From Thiocystis violascens DSM 198 (GTDB lineage: Bacteria; Pseudomonadota; Gammaproteobacteria; Chromatiales; Chromatiaceae): a DNA stretch of 64,000 nt. The notes under the pieces are model-generated. The model was not told the DNA's origin. It was given only the letters and a program-made list of their open reading frames with translations, and did not search any database. How positions within the stretch are numbered: the stretch's first letter is position 1; each line of letters opens with the position of its first letter. The DNA is taken from assembly GCF_000227745.2 (NCBI RefSeq), contig NC_018012.1, positions 868,001 to 932,000 on the forward strand. The letters run 5' to 3'. This document shows positions 1 to 8,145 of the stretch, piece by piece. The translations under genes were made by a program, and so were the position numbers.

Positions 1-294
1 GGTCACCGTACCGCCAGCGGCCATGGTCACATCCGCGACGAATTTGGTTGCTTTTTCAGCCGCGGGGATGAGACCCCAAGCCGCCGATGCGGCAGCGAGG
101 CCCGTCACGCCGTCGCTCATAAATGCTTCGCTGGCGGAGGACTTAGCCGAGGATGCCGCGATAATGGCCTCGGAAACCTTGGAACGCACGATGTAGTCTT
201 GATAAGCCGGCAAGGCGATAGCCGCCAAAATACCAATGATCGCCACGACGATCATGAGTTCGATCAGGGTAAAGCCTTGTTGGAACTTTTTCAT
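1..294 (-). CDS. pilA: Type IV pilin, major-subunit type, C-terminus beyond the left edge
   Basis: Only the first 98 residues are present; the gene runs off the window. The leader MKKFQQG ends at a prepilin-peptidase site (Gly7/Phe8). Mature residue 5 is the conserved Glu, and a hydrophobic helix (about residues 8-30) follows, so this is a class III signal pilin that is cleaved by PilD, N-methylated and assembled into a type IV pilus. The Ala/Ser-rich globular part starts after residue 40. The ATG at 294 is supported by a Shine-Dalgarno GGAGAG on the minus strand at 299-304. No other pilus gene is in the window. Minor-pilin identity cannot be excluded without the C-terminus. Confidence 0.9.
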   Translation of the reverse strand, partial: MKKFQQGFTLIELMIVVAIIGILAAIALPAYQDYIVRSKVSEAIIAASSAKSSASEAFMSDGVTGLAAASAAWGLIPAAEKATKFVADVTMAAGGTVT

Positions 295-592
295 GAATCT
301 CTCCGCAATGGGTGATGAAACCGTCTGAACGGGGAGGCCAATCGGCTCTGAATCTGGATCGCCGCCCTTCCGAGGTCTCCCGATCCCGATACAGCAGTTC
401 GTATGCCAATCGCTCAGGCGTGGCTTCCGCCGCTCCATCCGTCTCGCCATATTCTCGATTATCTTATTGATCTGAAAGGGTATTTTTTGTTTTCGCGCGC
501 GACGACATGACGTGTGGGAAAACGACGGAATCGAACGCATCCCCAAAATGACCTGCCAACATGCCTGCCATCCTGAAATTAGCACCTCTGGA
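295..592. other. Pilin upstream region with no gene seen
   Basis: An AT-richer intergenic stretch between the pilin start and the tandem repeat array. I see no coding sequence with ribosome-binding context. It probably contains the pilin promoter, but no convincing -24/-12 or -35/-10 pair was found. Confidence 0.5.
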
Positions 593-718
593 GCTATGAC
601 ACCGCCGACATTGGCACACCTAAAGCTATGACACCCCCGACATTGACACACCTAAAGCCATGACACCGCCGACATTGACACACCTGGAGCTATGACACCG
701 CCGACATTGGCGCTGTAG
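593..718. repeat. Four-copy 32-bp tandem repeat
   Basis: Units start at 593, 625, 657 and 689, exactly 32 bp apart, each with the core GCTATGACACCGCCGACATT followed by GRCACACCT. Copies differ at only a few positions and the last is shortened after CATTGGC. There is no unique spacer, so it is not a CRISPR. Regularly spaced TGACACC/GACATT motifs resemble the multiple transposase-binding sites at ends of Mu/IS21/Tn7-like elements; an operator array for the downstream gene is the alternative. Confidence 0.85.
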
Positions 719-778
719 AATCGCTGCTTCCCGAGATTTCACACGCGCCTCGAAGCGCATCTGATCGAGAGACACGCC

Positions 779-1255
779 ATGCTCATCAGCGTTACAGCAA
801 CCGCCATGCTGACCGGTTGGAGCGAACGAACCGTTTGGCGGCGATTTTCCGGTCATATCGTCAAGAGCGAAACATCCAGCGGACGTTCCATGGTTCCGCT
901 TGATCTCGTTCAGCCTCACCTGTGCATTTCACTTTCGCCAGAGGATGCACTTGTGCTCGCAAAAGCGGACGCGGGGGATGCGGACGCGCAAAACGAGGTC
1001 GCGTTACTGTTTTTAACCGAGGGCAAGCCAGAATGGGCGATTGGTTGGTTGGAACTCGCCGCCAAGCATGGTCATGCCGATGCAATGAACTTGCTGGGAA
1101 CCTGCTACATCGAGGGGAACGGCGTCCCGAAGAACGATAACCTTGGCATTGCCTACATCGCGAAGGCCGCCGCCAATGGTCATGTCATTTCGCAACGTCA
1201 AATGGATTTTATTCGTGGCCGACCGGAGACGCCGAAAGACCCCAGCTCAACGTGA
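779..1255 (+). CDS. Sel1-repeat protein with N-terminal HTH-like segment
   Basis: 158 aa. Residues about 60-140 contain two to three Sel1-like repeats (WLELAAKHGHADAMNLLGTC, then YIAKAAANGH), alpha-helical TPR-like units that mediate protein-protein contacts. The first 45 residues (LISVTATAMLTGWSERTVWR) look like a small helix-turn-helix. No signal peptide or membrane segment is seen, so it is probably cytoplasmic. It lies 60 bp after the 32-bp repeat array and stands alone before degraded sequence, so it may be cargo of a decayed mobile element. Its partner and function are unknown. The ATG at 779 is the first in the frame; the ribosome-binding site (GAGAGA) is weak. Confidence 0.65.
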   Translation: MLISVTATAMLTGWSERTVWRRFSGHIVKSETSSGRSMVPLDLVQPHLCISLSPEDALVLAKADAGDADAQNEVALLFLTEGKPEWAIGWLELAAKHGHADAMNLLGTCYIEGNGVPKNDNLGIAYIAKAAANGHVISQRQMDFIRGRPETPKDPSST

Positions 1256-1299
1256 CGGTGCGGCTCCCTCTCGTTCCCAGTTGCGCCAAGTGATCGCGT

Positions 1300-1661
1300 C
1301 GCCTCCAAGCCGCGCTCCTGCGTCAGTTTGGCCTCGCGCATGATCACCGGCGCGTGGCGCCCGCCGAACAAGGCATGGCGTAGATGATGGTCGACCTCTA
1401 CCGGCATTGTCAGGCGCCGCTGTCACACGAACGCCTGTGGGCCTGGCAGGCCAGGCTGATGCGCAGTCGGCGGGATCTGCGCGAGGTGGGATGCTATCGC
1501 ACGCTCGCCGTCAGCGGGGCGGACAGATCGATCCGTTGCCGATCATCGCGGCACAGCCCATGCGCGCGCTTGCGCCGATTCCAGCCAAAGGACCAAGCCG
1601 CCAGTTCGGGGAAGCGCCCGAGTTCCTAGAGCGCCAAGGTGTGCGCCTCTGTCAAGTCCAT
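1300..1661 (-). pseudogene. Degraded SprT-like zinc metalloprotease
   Basis: From an ATG at 1661 (AGAGGG ribosome-binding site just upstream) the minus strand reads MDLTEAHTLAL, a TAG stop, then in the same frame ELGRFPELAAWSFGWNRRKR and GLCRDDRQRIDLSAPL. This is the SprT/YgjP-type start (WSF.WNRRKR..G.C....I.LS). After a second stop, another frame reads VDHHLRHALFGGRHAPV, recalling the HEXXH-HAL.G..H metal site, but the catalytic Glu is lost. Nonsense codons plus a frameshift make it a remnant. The family call rests on pattern recognition and needs a profile search. Confidence 0.45.
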
Positions 1662-1792
1662 CCCGCGCCCTCTTCCGGAAAGTCACCCGCAGTTATCATT
1701 CGCCCCCGCCGGTCTGCTTGACCGCCATCCCCAACGCCCGAGGCTGGGCAATCTGAGGTTCCCTCGGTTTTTCGTCTTCCAAGGGAGTGTGC

Positions 1793-3001
1793 TCATGCTA
1801 CCCGTTTTTCTCTCTGCTGAGCGTTGAGCCAGTCTTTCAGAAACTGGACCGGCGAGTGGTCACCGAGGGTCGAGTGCCGCCGCTTGCGATTGTAAAACAC
1901 CTCAATGTACGCGAAAGCCGTGGCCTTCATCGCTTCCCGCGTGGCGAAGCGCTCGCCGAAGACCCGCTCGTTCTTGAAGCTGTTGAACCAGCTCTCGGTG
2001 GGGGCATTGTCCCAGCAGTTGCCCTTGCGGCGCATTGAACAGACCATCCCGTCTTCGGTCAGCTTGTCCTGGAAACAATGGCTGGCGTACTGGCTGCCCC
2101 GGTCGGAGTGATGCATCAGGCCGGTGGCTGGCTTGCGTCGGAACCAGGCCATGGTGAGCGCATCGGTGACGCGATCGGCGGTCATGCGCGGCTTGAGCGA
2201 CCAACCAACGACTTCGCGGTTGAACAGATCCAGCACGATGGCGAGAGACAGCCAGCCTTCATCGGTCCACAGGTACGTGATGTCGGCGGTCCAGACCTGA
2301 TTCGGGCCACTCGGGGTGAAATCACGCGCGAGCAGGTTATCGGCGACGGGCAGGGCGTGCTTGGAGTCCGTCGTGGCCTTGTAGCGGCGCTTGTGGCGCG
2401 CGCGGATGCCGTTCTCGCGCATCCGTCGCTCCACCCGTTCTTTGCTGGCCGGAAAGCCCCGTGCATGCAGCTCCCGCAGCAGGCGTGGACTGCCGTCGGC
2501 GCCCTTGACTTCGGCGTGGATCGCTTGAATCAGGACGATCATTTGGAGATCCGTGAGCCATCGGCGTTCCGGGTGGCCACCGCGTTTCCAGGCGCGATAA
2601 CCGCTGATGCTGACCGCCAGCACCCCACACATCGCGACCAGGTCGAACGTCGGGCGCTGCGCGTCAATCCAGGGCAGACTGAACAGCGCATCCCTCGCGA
2701 AGCCTGTCCTGAGCGCAGCCGAAGGGTACGCCGTCGCTTTTTTTAAGATGTCGACCTCGCGCTTGAGGCGGATCACTTCCGCGCGCAGACGCGACAGTTC
2801 CATCTCCTCCGGCGTCACCTTCCGGGCGCCAGGGTCATCAAGCCTGCCCGCATCGGATGCCTTGACCCAGTTGCGTCACGTCTGCTCGACCAGCCCCATC
2901 TCCTTGGCCACGGCGCCCACGGTCTTGCCATCCTTGACGCGCTTGACCGCCTGTTCCTTGAACTCGGTGGTGTATTCCGGTTGCGGGATCTTCTGCATCA
3001 T
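1793..3001 (-). pseudogene. IS3-family transposase (orfA-orfB in one frame, nonsense codon in orfA)
   Basis: From the ATG at 3001 (GGAG ribosome-binding site) the orfA part reads an HTH_Tnp region up to VEQT, then TGA at 2876-2878, then RNWVKA in the same frame. The Leu-rich coiled coil LSRLRAEVIRLKREVDILKK ends at an A-rich slip site. OrfB follows without a frame change: rve integrase core with Asp in TADITY, Asp in HSDRGSQY and Glu in NAPTESWF (the DDE triad is intact). IS3 elements normally need a -1 frameshift between the two ORFs; here a 24-bp insert (2702-2725, residues PSAALRTG) lies exactly at that junction. A GTG restart at 2818 could still give a 341-aa protein lacking the DNA-binding N-terminus. 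Confidence 0.85.
2702..2725. repeat. 24-bp REP-like unit inserted in the IS3 transposase frame
   Basis: On the minus strand the unit begins CCTTCGGCTGCGCTCAGGAC and ends AGGC. It matches the two units at 62170-62217 and the CCTGAG/CTTCG cores at 32.9-33.2 kb. It occupies exactly eight codons (P-S-A-A-L-R-T-G). Confidence 0.75.
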
Positions 3002-3063
3002 CGTCTCCAGTGTGAACGTCAGTTTACGTCACCCTTGGAAGACGAAATTTCAGGGGAACCTCA

Positions 3064-3391
3064 GGTTGCGTGTCCCGTGTCGGAACGCCGCCAACGCACC
3101 GAGCGCGAAACGGCGATCGCCTGTCGGGGGCGGCTGAACAACGCAGAAGATGCCAGACTCGGCCAATCGCTGGCCGGGCCGACGTCTGCCATCGATGACG
3201 ACAGCGTGATCGACGGCGCGCGACCGTTCTTCTTCTGGGCGCAGATCAAGGCCATCTGACGTGCGCTCGATCCCTCGCCCCAAGCATCGAGCGAACCGGC
3301 GCCAGAACGCGCGCGACCATCACGCCAGGGGTGGCGAGTGCCGTACGCGACTACAGACGCGACTACAAAATGATTTTTCCGGCAGAAACGA
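3064..3391. other. Intergenic stretch without a supported gene
   Basis: Between the IS3 right end and the terminator of the tRNA gene. Short open frames exist on both strands, but none has a recognisable family, a ribosome-binding site or neighbours that would support it. Two short GCGACTACA direct repeats occur at about 3347-3366. Probably decayed sequence. Confidence 0.5.
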
Positions 3392-3392
3392 A

Positions 3393-3424
3393 AAACGGTT
3401 AGCTGATTTCTCAGCTAACCGTTT
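3393..3424 (-). terminator. Rho-independent terminator after tRNA-Arg
   Basis: Perfect 14-bp stem (AAACGGTTAGCTGA and its complement) with a 4-nt loop, followed on the minus strand by a T-rich tail. It lies 8 nt after the tRNA 3' end. Confidence 0.85.
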
Positions 3425-3432
3425 GTTTTATT

Positions 3433-3509
3433 TGGCGCGCCCGGAGAGATTCGAACTCCCGACCACCTGGTTCGTAGCCAGGTACTCTATCCAGCTGAGC
3501 TACGGGCGC
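3433..3509 (-). tRNA. tRNA-Arg (anticodon ACG)
   Basis: The minus strand gives a full cloverleaf: acceptor GCGCCCG/CGGGCGC, D arm with AGCTCAGCTGG, anticodon stem CCTGG/CCAGG around loop CTACGAA (anticodon ACG, wobble A read as inosine), T arm with GTTCGAATC, discriminator G and encoded CCA. It is 77 nt including CCA. It decodes CGN Arg codons and is followed by a strong terminator. No integrase or attachment-site duplication is seen next to it. Confidence 0.97.
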
Positions 3510-3692
3510 TTGATGACTTGATTTTGGTTTACTGGCACACTTCCAACAAGCTGAAAAGAGTGAGCCAGAGACAGAATGCGCAAACTCTGCGAGCAGCGAA
3601 TTATTCAGATAACTGGGGTTACTGTCAATGCCTTTGTCCCGTTTTTTTAAATTCCAGTGTCCAGGAAGCGTGGTTTATGGTGTGATCGATCC

Positions 3693-4505
3693 ATGAACGA
3701 ATCCATGAATCAGTCGGCTTCGCTCGACGATCTGATCGCCATCATGGCGCGGCTGCGCGATCCCGATGGCGGTTGCCCCTGGGATCTGCGGCAGACGTTT
3801 CGCACGATCCTTCCCTTTACCCTGGAAGAGGCTTACGAAGTCGCCGAGGCGATCGAGCAGGACGATATGAGCGCTCTGCGCGAGGAACTTGGCGATCTGC
3901 TGCTGCAAGTGGTTTTCCATGCGCGCATGGCCGAGGAACAGGGCAGCTTTGTGCTTCAGCAGGTCATTCAGAGTATTTGCGACAAGATGATACGTCGTCA
4001 CCCACATGTTTTCGGCACGGCGAATCTGCCGAATCCAGAGGCGGTGCATGCCAATTGGGAGCGCGAAAAGGCACTGGAGCGGTCGGCCAAGCACGACGGC
4101 AAGACGGTCGGTCTGATGGCGGGTGTGGCGCATGCCTTGCCCGCCCTGGTGCGCGCCGAGAAACTGCAACGGCGCGCGGCGCGGGTCGGTTTCGATTGGG
4201 ACGCCATCGACGGCGTTTTCGATAAGGTGATCGAGGAACTCGACGAATGTCGCGAGACCCTGGCCGAGCCGGCGGATCCCGGCGCGCGCGTGCATGAAAT
4301 CGGCGATTTGCTGTTCTCCTGCGTGAATCTTGCGCGTCACATGGGGGTGGATGCGGAGCAGGCATTGCGGACGGCGAATCGTCGCTTCGAGCGGCGTTTC
4401 GGGCAGATCGAGGCGGCGCTGCATGCACGCGGGCTGGAGCCGAGCCTGGCGATGCGCGACGAAATGGAGAGGCTTTGGTCTCTGGCGAAAACAGAGGAAT
4501 GCTGA
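3693..4505 (+). CDS. mazG: Nucleoside triphosphate pyrophosphohydrolase MazG
   Basis: 270 aa, the usual length of two-domain MazG. It hydrolyses (d)NTPs to NMP and PPi, limits non-canonical nucleotides and can lower ppGpp. The first domain opens with LDDLIAIMARLRDPDGGCPW and the metal-binding EEAYEVAEAIEQDD / EELGDLLLQVVFHA helices (EExxE...ExxD). The second repeats the motif with EELDECRETL and HEIGDLLFSCVNLARH. Start ATG 3693 or 3705 (both in NES-MNQS); a more upstream in-frame ATG at 3657 would add non-conserved residues. It is followed after 46 bp by a NUDIX gene, so both may act in nucleotide-pool cleaning. Confidence 0.95.
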   Translation: MNESMNQSASLDDLIAIMARLRDPDGGCPWDLRQTFRTILPFTLEEAYEVAEAIEQDDMSALREELGDLLLQVVFHARMAEEQGSFVLQQVIQSICDKMIRRHPHVFGTANLPNPEAVHANWEREKALERSAKHDGKTVGLMAGVAHALPALVRAEKLQRRAARVGFDWDAIDGVFDKVIEELDECRETLAEPADPGARVHEIGDLLFSCVNLARHMGVDAEQALRTANRRFERRFGQIEAALHARGLEPSLAMRDEMERLWSLAKTEEC

Positions 4506-4551
4506 TGCGTGCATGTGTAGAGGGTTTGCGTGGCACGGGGTTGACGGCGCG

Positions 4552-5406
4552 ATGAGCTTTCTTGAGAAAATCAAGGCTTGCAACACTTGGAATCCGCAGG
4601 ATTTCCTGCCTTTTCTGCTCGATGGCGAGCGGATCGGCAGTCTCCGGGCGCCTGCCGCCGAGCAGCTCCGGCGTTGGCCCGATCGCTTCCAGTGCGCGGA
4701 CGATGGGGTGCGCTGGGTCGGCGCGCCCGCCGATTTCGCCGGACGGACTGCGGTGCTGTCGGAGGTGGTCCAGCGTCTGGCGGAAGAAGGGGGTGTCAGT
4801 CATCTCCATGGCGAGCTGTATCCGGTCACCGCGAATCGTCGGGAGCAGGCGTGCTGTCTGATTGATCGGGCTGCCGCGCCTTTTTTTGGGATGCGCGCGT
4901 TCGGGCAGCATCTGAATGGCTTTGTCCGAACCCCGCGCGGAATCGAGATGTGGATCGGTCGACGCTCGGCGAACCGTCGGCTTTACCCCCGGTGTCTCGA
5001 TCATCTGGTCGCTGGCGGCCTTCCCCATGGGCTGACGCTGGCCGAGAATCTTCGCAAGGAGTGCGCCGAGGAGGCCGGGATGTCCGCCGAACTGGCCGAC
5101 CGGGCCGTGCCGGTCGGTGCCGTGACCTATTGTCGCGACTCGGAGCGTGGCCTCAAACCCGATGTCATGTATTGCTACGATCTGGAGTTGCCCGAGGAGT
5201 TCGAGCCGCGCTGCACCGATGGCGAGGTGGAAACCTTTTATCGGATGCCGGTGGAAGAGGTGCGCGAGCTGGTTCGCGACACCGGGGAGTTCAAGCTCAA
5301 TTGCAATCTGGTCATTATCGATTTTTTGATCCGCCATGGCCTGATTCCCCAGAACGATCCCGAGTATCTGGCGATTCTTCGGGGGCTGCGCGCGGATTTG
5401 CCCTAG
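4552..5406 (+). CDS. NUDIX hydrolase with N-terminal DUF4743-type domain
   Basis: 284 aa. The N-terminal 120 residues (FLEKIKACNTWNPQDFLPFL) match the extension seen in the Tnr3/DUF4743 class of NUDIX proteins. The C-terminal half holds the Nudix box GGLPHGLTLAENLRKECAEE with Lys in place of the usual Arg in REUXEE. Substrate is not determinable from sequence; thiamine diphosphate or another nucleoside-diphosphate derivative is typical of relatives. The ATG at 4552 begins the conserved region and lies 46 bp after mazG, on the same strand and ahead of ispG. Confidence 0.85.
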   Translation: MSFLEKIKACNTWNPQDFLPFLLDGERIGSLRAPAAEQLRRWPDRFQCADDGVRWVGAPADFAGRTAVLSEVVQRLAEEGGVSHLHGELYPVTANRREQACCLIDRAAAPFFGMRAFGQHLNGFVRTPRGIEMWIGRRSANRRLYPRCLDHLVAGGLPHGLTLAENLRKECAEEAGMSAELADRAVPVGAVTYCRDSERGLKPDVMYCYDLELPEEFEPRCTDGEVETFYRMPVEEVRELVRDTGEFKLNCNLVIIDFLIRHGLIPQNDPEYLAILRGLRADLP

Positions 5407-5469
5407 GCAGGCAAAAACCATCTAAAACTGTCAAAATAGAGTTTTCATCGTATTTGCGGGAAAGGCACC

Positions 5470-6717
5470 ATGAGCCCAGTTCGACAACCGATCAAAAGAC
5501 GCATCACCGTTCCCGTGGCCATTGGCCCATTGACCGTCGGCGGTCTGGCGCCGATCGTCGTGCAGTCCATGACCAATACCGATACCGCGGACGTGGAGGC
5601 CACGGTACGTCAGGTCGCCGATCTGGCGCGGGCGGGTTCGGAACTGGTGCGGATCACGGTCAACCATGAGTCGGCGGCAAAAGCCGTCCCGGCCATCCGC
5701 GAGGCGCTCGACGCGCAGGGTTGCAAGGTGCCGCTGGTGGGCGATTTCCATTTCAACGGGCATCGCCTGCTGACCGATTATCCCGAGTGCGCGCAGGCGC
5801 TGGCCAAGTATCGGATCAATCCGGGCAACGTGGGCACCGGCGAGAAAAAAGACAGTCAGTTCGCGACCATGATCGAGCTGGCCTGCCGCTATGAGCGGCC
5901 AGTGCGTATTGGCGTCAATTGGGGCAGCCTGGACCAGGATCTGATTGTGCGCCTCATGGACGAGAACGCCCGTTCCGCCGCCCCGCGCGAGGCCGAACAG
6001 GTGATGCACGAGGCGATGGTGCAATCGGCGATTTCCAACGCCGAGCGCGCCATGGCGCTAGGCTTGCCGAAGGACCGCATCATCCTGTCCTGCAAGATGA
6101 GCGGCGTACAGGATTTGATCGCGGTCTATCGAAAACTGGCCGAGCGTGGCGACTATGCCCTGCATCTCGGTCTGACCGAAGCCGGCATGGGTTCCAAGGG
6201 AATCGTCGGCTCCACCGCCGCGCTAGCGGTGCTGCTGCAGGAAGGGATCGGCGATACCATCCGGGTTTCGCTGACACCGGCCCCCGGCGAGGCGCGTACC
6301 CGCGAGGTGGTGGTGGCCCAGGAAATCCTTCAGACCATGGGACTGCGCGCCTTCGCGCCCATGGTCACCGCCTGTCCGGGCTGCGGTCGGACCACCAGCG
6401 ATACCTTCCAGCATCTGGCCCAGAATATTCAGGGTTACCTGCGCGACCAGATGCCGGTATGGCGCACGCAGTATCCTGGCGTCGAGACCATGCAGGTGGC
6501 CGTCATGGGCTGCGTGGTCAACGGTCCCGGCGAGAGCAAGCATGCCAATATCGGCATCAGTCTGCCGGGCAGCGGCGAGCGGCCGTCCGCCCCGGTCTAT
6601 GTGGATGGGGAGAAGGTCACGACGCTCAAGGGCGAGGGAATCGCCGAGCAGTTCAAGCGCATGGTGGATGACTATATCGAGGCTCATTATGGCCAGGGAT
6701 CGCGGCCAGGAGACTAA
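5470..6717 (+). CDS. ispG: 4-Hydroxy-3-methylbut-2-enyl diphosphate synthase
   Basis: 415 aa. This [4Fe-4S] enzyme of the MEP pathway converts MEcPP to HMBPP and takes electrons from flavodoxin or ferredoxin. N-terminal TIM-barrel signature [19 protein letters not shown]; substrate-binding [11 protein letters not shown]-terminal cluster ligands in ACPGCGRT (two Cys) and CVVNGPGE (third Cys), with the catalytic Glu in NGPGES. Length and order are those of the two-domain bacterial form. It stands 63 bp after the NUDIX gene; an ordinary core gene. Confidence 0.98.
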   Translation: MSPVRQPIKRRITVPVAIGPLTVGGLAPIVVQSMTNTDTADVEATVRQVADLARAGSELVRITVNHESAAKAVPAIREALDAQGCKVPLVGDFHFNGHRLLTDYPECAQALAKYRINPGNVGTGEKKDSQFATMIELACRYERPVRIGVNWGSLDQDLIVRLMDENARSAAPREAEQVMHEAMVQSAISNAERAMALGLPKDRIILSCKMSGVQDLIAVYRKLAERGDYALHLGLTEAGMGSKGIVGSTAALAVLLQEGIGDTIRVSLTPAPGEARTREVVVAQEILQTMGLRAFAPMVTACPGCGRTTSDTFQHLAQNIQGYLRDQMPVWRTQYPGVETMQVAVMGCVVNGPGESKHANIGISLPGSGERPSAPVYVDGEKVTTLKGEGIAEQFKRMVDDYIEAHYGQGSRPGD

Positions 6718-6794
6718 TCCGGCGGCTGGCGTTGCGTGCGCCTCCGTCCGTTTTCATCGATTGCTCCAACGACGGACATCATGAGGAAATCAAG

Positions 6795-7286
6795 ATGAAC
6801 AAGCGTTTGATGGCAGGCTTGATCGCGTTCTGCGTGACGGCGCCGGTGCTGGCGGAAGAGGCGTTGACGGTGCCGCTGAAGCGGCTGTCGCTCGATGCGG
6901 CCGTCAAGGTTGCCCAGGGCGCGATCGATGCCTGTCGCGAGAAGGGGATTCAGATCGCGGTCACGGTGGTCGATCGCGAGGGCAACGTCCAGGTCGCCCT
7001 ACGCGACACCATCGCCGCGCCCATTACGCTCAAAATCAGTCGCATGAAGGCCTTTACCGCCGTCAACTTCAATGCCGCGACCTCATCGATGGCGACCCGC
7101 GCCGAGTCGCCGATCGGGCGCGTGGAAGGTCTGGTGATGTCCGCCGGCGGCGTGCCGGTGCTGGTCGGCGGATCCGCGCTGGCCGCTGGCGTGGGCGTGA
7201 GCGGCGCGCCGGATGGCGCGGATGACGAGGCGTGCGCGCTGGCCGGGGTCGCCAAGATCCAGGACGATCTGGACATGGCAATGTAG
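6795..7286 (+). CDS. Periplasmic GlcG/HbpS-family (DUF336) protein
   Basis: 163 aa with a cleavable signal peptide (MNKRLMAGLIAFCVTAPVLA, then EEALTV). The mature part is a single GlcG/HbpS domain: LDAAVKVAQGAIDACREKG, VTVVDREGNVQVALRD, TLKISRMKAFTAVNF, then GGVPVLVGG. Family members bind haem or small ligands, and some act with two-component sensors; no ligand is assignable here. The start at 6795 has GAGGAAAT upstream and begins the signal peptide. It lies 78 bp after ispG and just ahead of a 59-aa gene, which it may be co-transcribed with. Confidence 0.85.
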   Translation: MNKRLMAGLIAFCVTAPVLAEEALTVPLKRLSLDAAVKVAQGAIDACREKGIQIAVTVVDREGNVQVALRDTIAAPITLKISRMKAFTAVNFNAATSSMATRAESPIGRVEGLVMSAGGVPVLVGGSALAAGVGVSGAPDGADDEACALAGVAKIQDDLDMAM

Positions 7287-7331
7287 CGTGATCGCCTCGC
7301 TCATGACGGGCAACATCCGAGGATTTTCCCC

Positions 7332-7511
7332 ATGCGCTTAATCGATGCCGAAGCGACCATCATCGAGGATTTGAAGGACGAAAGCGACATCGTCGCCGAG
7401 AAGAGCGTCGCGGGCGTGACGGTCTATACGGCCCGCCACCCCACCCTGGGCAAGCTGGTGATCGTCAAGGCGCCAAACGGCTCGGGGATCTTGGTCGAGA
7501 TCGACGAATAG
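7332..7511 (+). CDS. Small conserved-looking protein of 59 aa, unknown function
   Basis: ATG 7332 to TAG 7509. The product is acidic at both ends and hydrophilic, with a regular beta pattern: EATIIEDLKDESDIVAEKSV, GVTVYTARHPTLGKLVIVKA and a Gly-Ser turn before ILVEIDE. No signal peptide. The region's codon use favours GC at third positions in this frame, and it ends 7 bp before the stop of the convergent arfB, leaving no spare sequence. I recognise no named family. Confidence rests on frame bias and tight packing. Confidence 0.65.
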   Translation: MRLIDAEATIIEDLKDESDIVAEKSVAGVTVYTARHPTLGKLVIVKAPNGSGILVEIDE

Positions 7512-7518
7512 TCCGGTT

Positions 7519-7941
7519 TCAATCCTCGCCTGGCCGGGTCGTGCGCAGACGTTTGTTGGCGGACGTGTGGCGTTTCGAGTTGAGCCGCCGCTCTTTCGAC
7601 GCCTTGGTCGGACGGGTGGCGATGCGCGGTTTGGGGCGATGCGCCGCTTGCAGGATGAGCGCCGCGAGCCGCTCGCGCGCATCGGCGCGGTTGCGCTCGC
7701 GGGTGCGAAACCGATGGGCTTCGATCATCAGCACGCCCGAGGAGTCCACCCGTCTCCCGCCCAGGCGCAACAGCCGCTGCCGAACATCCTCTGGCAGCGA
7801 TGGCGATCCAGCCACATCGAAGCGCAATTGCACCGCCGTCTCGACCTTGTTGACATTCTGCCCGCCCGGACCTGGCGAGCGCGTGAATTGCTCCCAGAGC
7901 TCGGACTCGTCGATCTGGATGCGGTGGGTAATCTGAAGCAT
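7519..7941 (-). CDS. arfB: Alternative ribosome-rescue factor / peptidyl-tRNA hydrolase ArfB
   Basis: 140 aa. The release-factor-like domain carries the catalytic GPGGQNVNK loop (residues 24-32), which hydrolyses peptidyl-tRNA on stalled ribosomes. The Lys/Arg-rich C-terminal tail (TRPTKASKERRLNSKRHTSA) is the element that enters the empty mRNA channel. This combination separates ArfB (YaeJ) from true RF1/RF2, which have codon-recognition domains. Convergent with the 59-aa gene, stops 7 bp apart. Confidence 0.95.
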   Translation of the reverse strand: MLQITHRIQIDESELWEQFTRSPGPGGQNVNKVETAVQLRFDVAGSPSLPEDVRQRLLRLGGRRVDSSGVLMIEAHRFRTRERNRADARERLAALILQAAHRPKPRIATRPTKASKERRLNSKRHTSANKRLRTTRPGED

Positions 7942-8026
7942 GGCGCCATTCCCGTGAATCGTCCTCGCGTGGTCGCTGTTCCGAGCCGTGCGATCAAGAC
8001 AGCAAATCGTTGTTTATACTTAATCC

Positions 8027-8052
8027 GTAGGGGCGAATTCATTCGCCCCTAC
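8027..8052. repeat. Dispersed palindrome, copy 1
   Basis: 12-bp arms GTAGGGGCGAAT / ATTCGCCCCTAC around TC. An identical copy lies at 49232-49257. It sits in the 204-bp gap between arfB and the universal stress gene. Confidence 0.9.
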
Positions 8053-8145
8053 AACCGCGTCCGGAGGAGCAAACGCAGCCTTCTCCCAAACTCACGCAGA
8101 CCATGCCGAACGCGGTTGACGAGCGAACAACCAATGAGGTGCGCG

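Larger units (their letters stand above)
1754..3063 (-). mobile_element. IS3-family insertion sequence, inactive
   Basis: Ends are imperfect inverted repeats of about 32 bp: the left end starts TGAGGTTCCC and carries TTCGTCTTCCAAGGG, and the right end on the minus strand reads TGAGGTTCCC then TTCGTCTTCCAAGGG. Between them lies one orfA/orfB transposase region on the minus strand. No target-site duplication is obvious from the flanks (AAT/GTT). A premature stop in orfA and a 24-bp repeat inside the reading frame indicate that it is no longer autonomous. Confidence 0.8.

Noticed and set aside
554..570. Sigma-54 promoter for the pilin (TGGCAGGCATGTTGG on the minus strand)
   Set aside because: The -12 GC is missing and it lies 260 bp from the start.
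3433..3509. tRNA-Arg as an integration site for the left accessory region
   Set aside because: No integrase and no duplicated tRNA 3' end was found.
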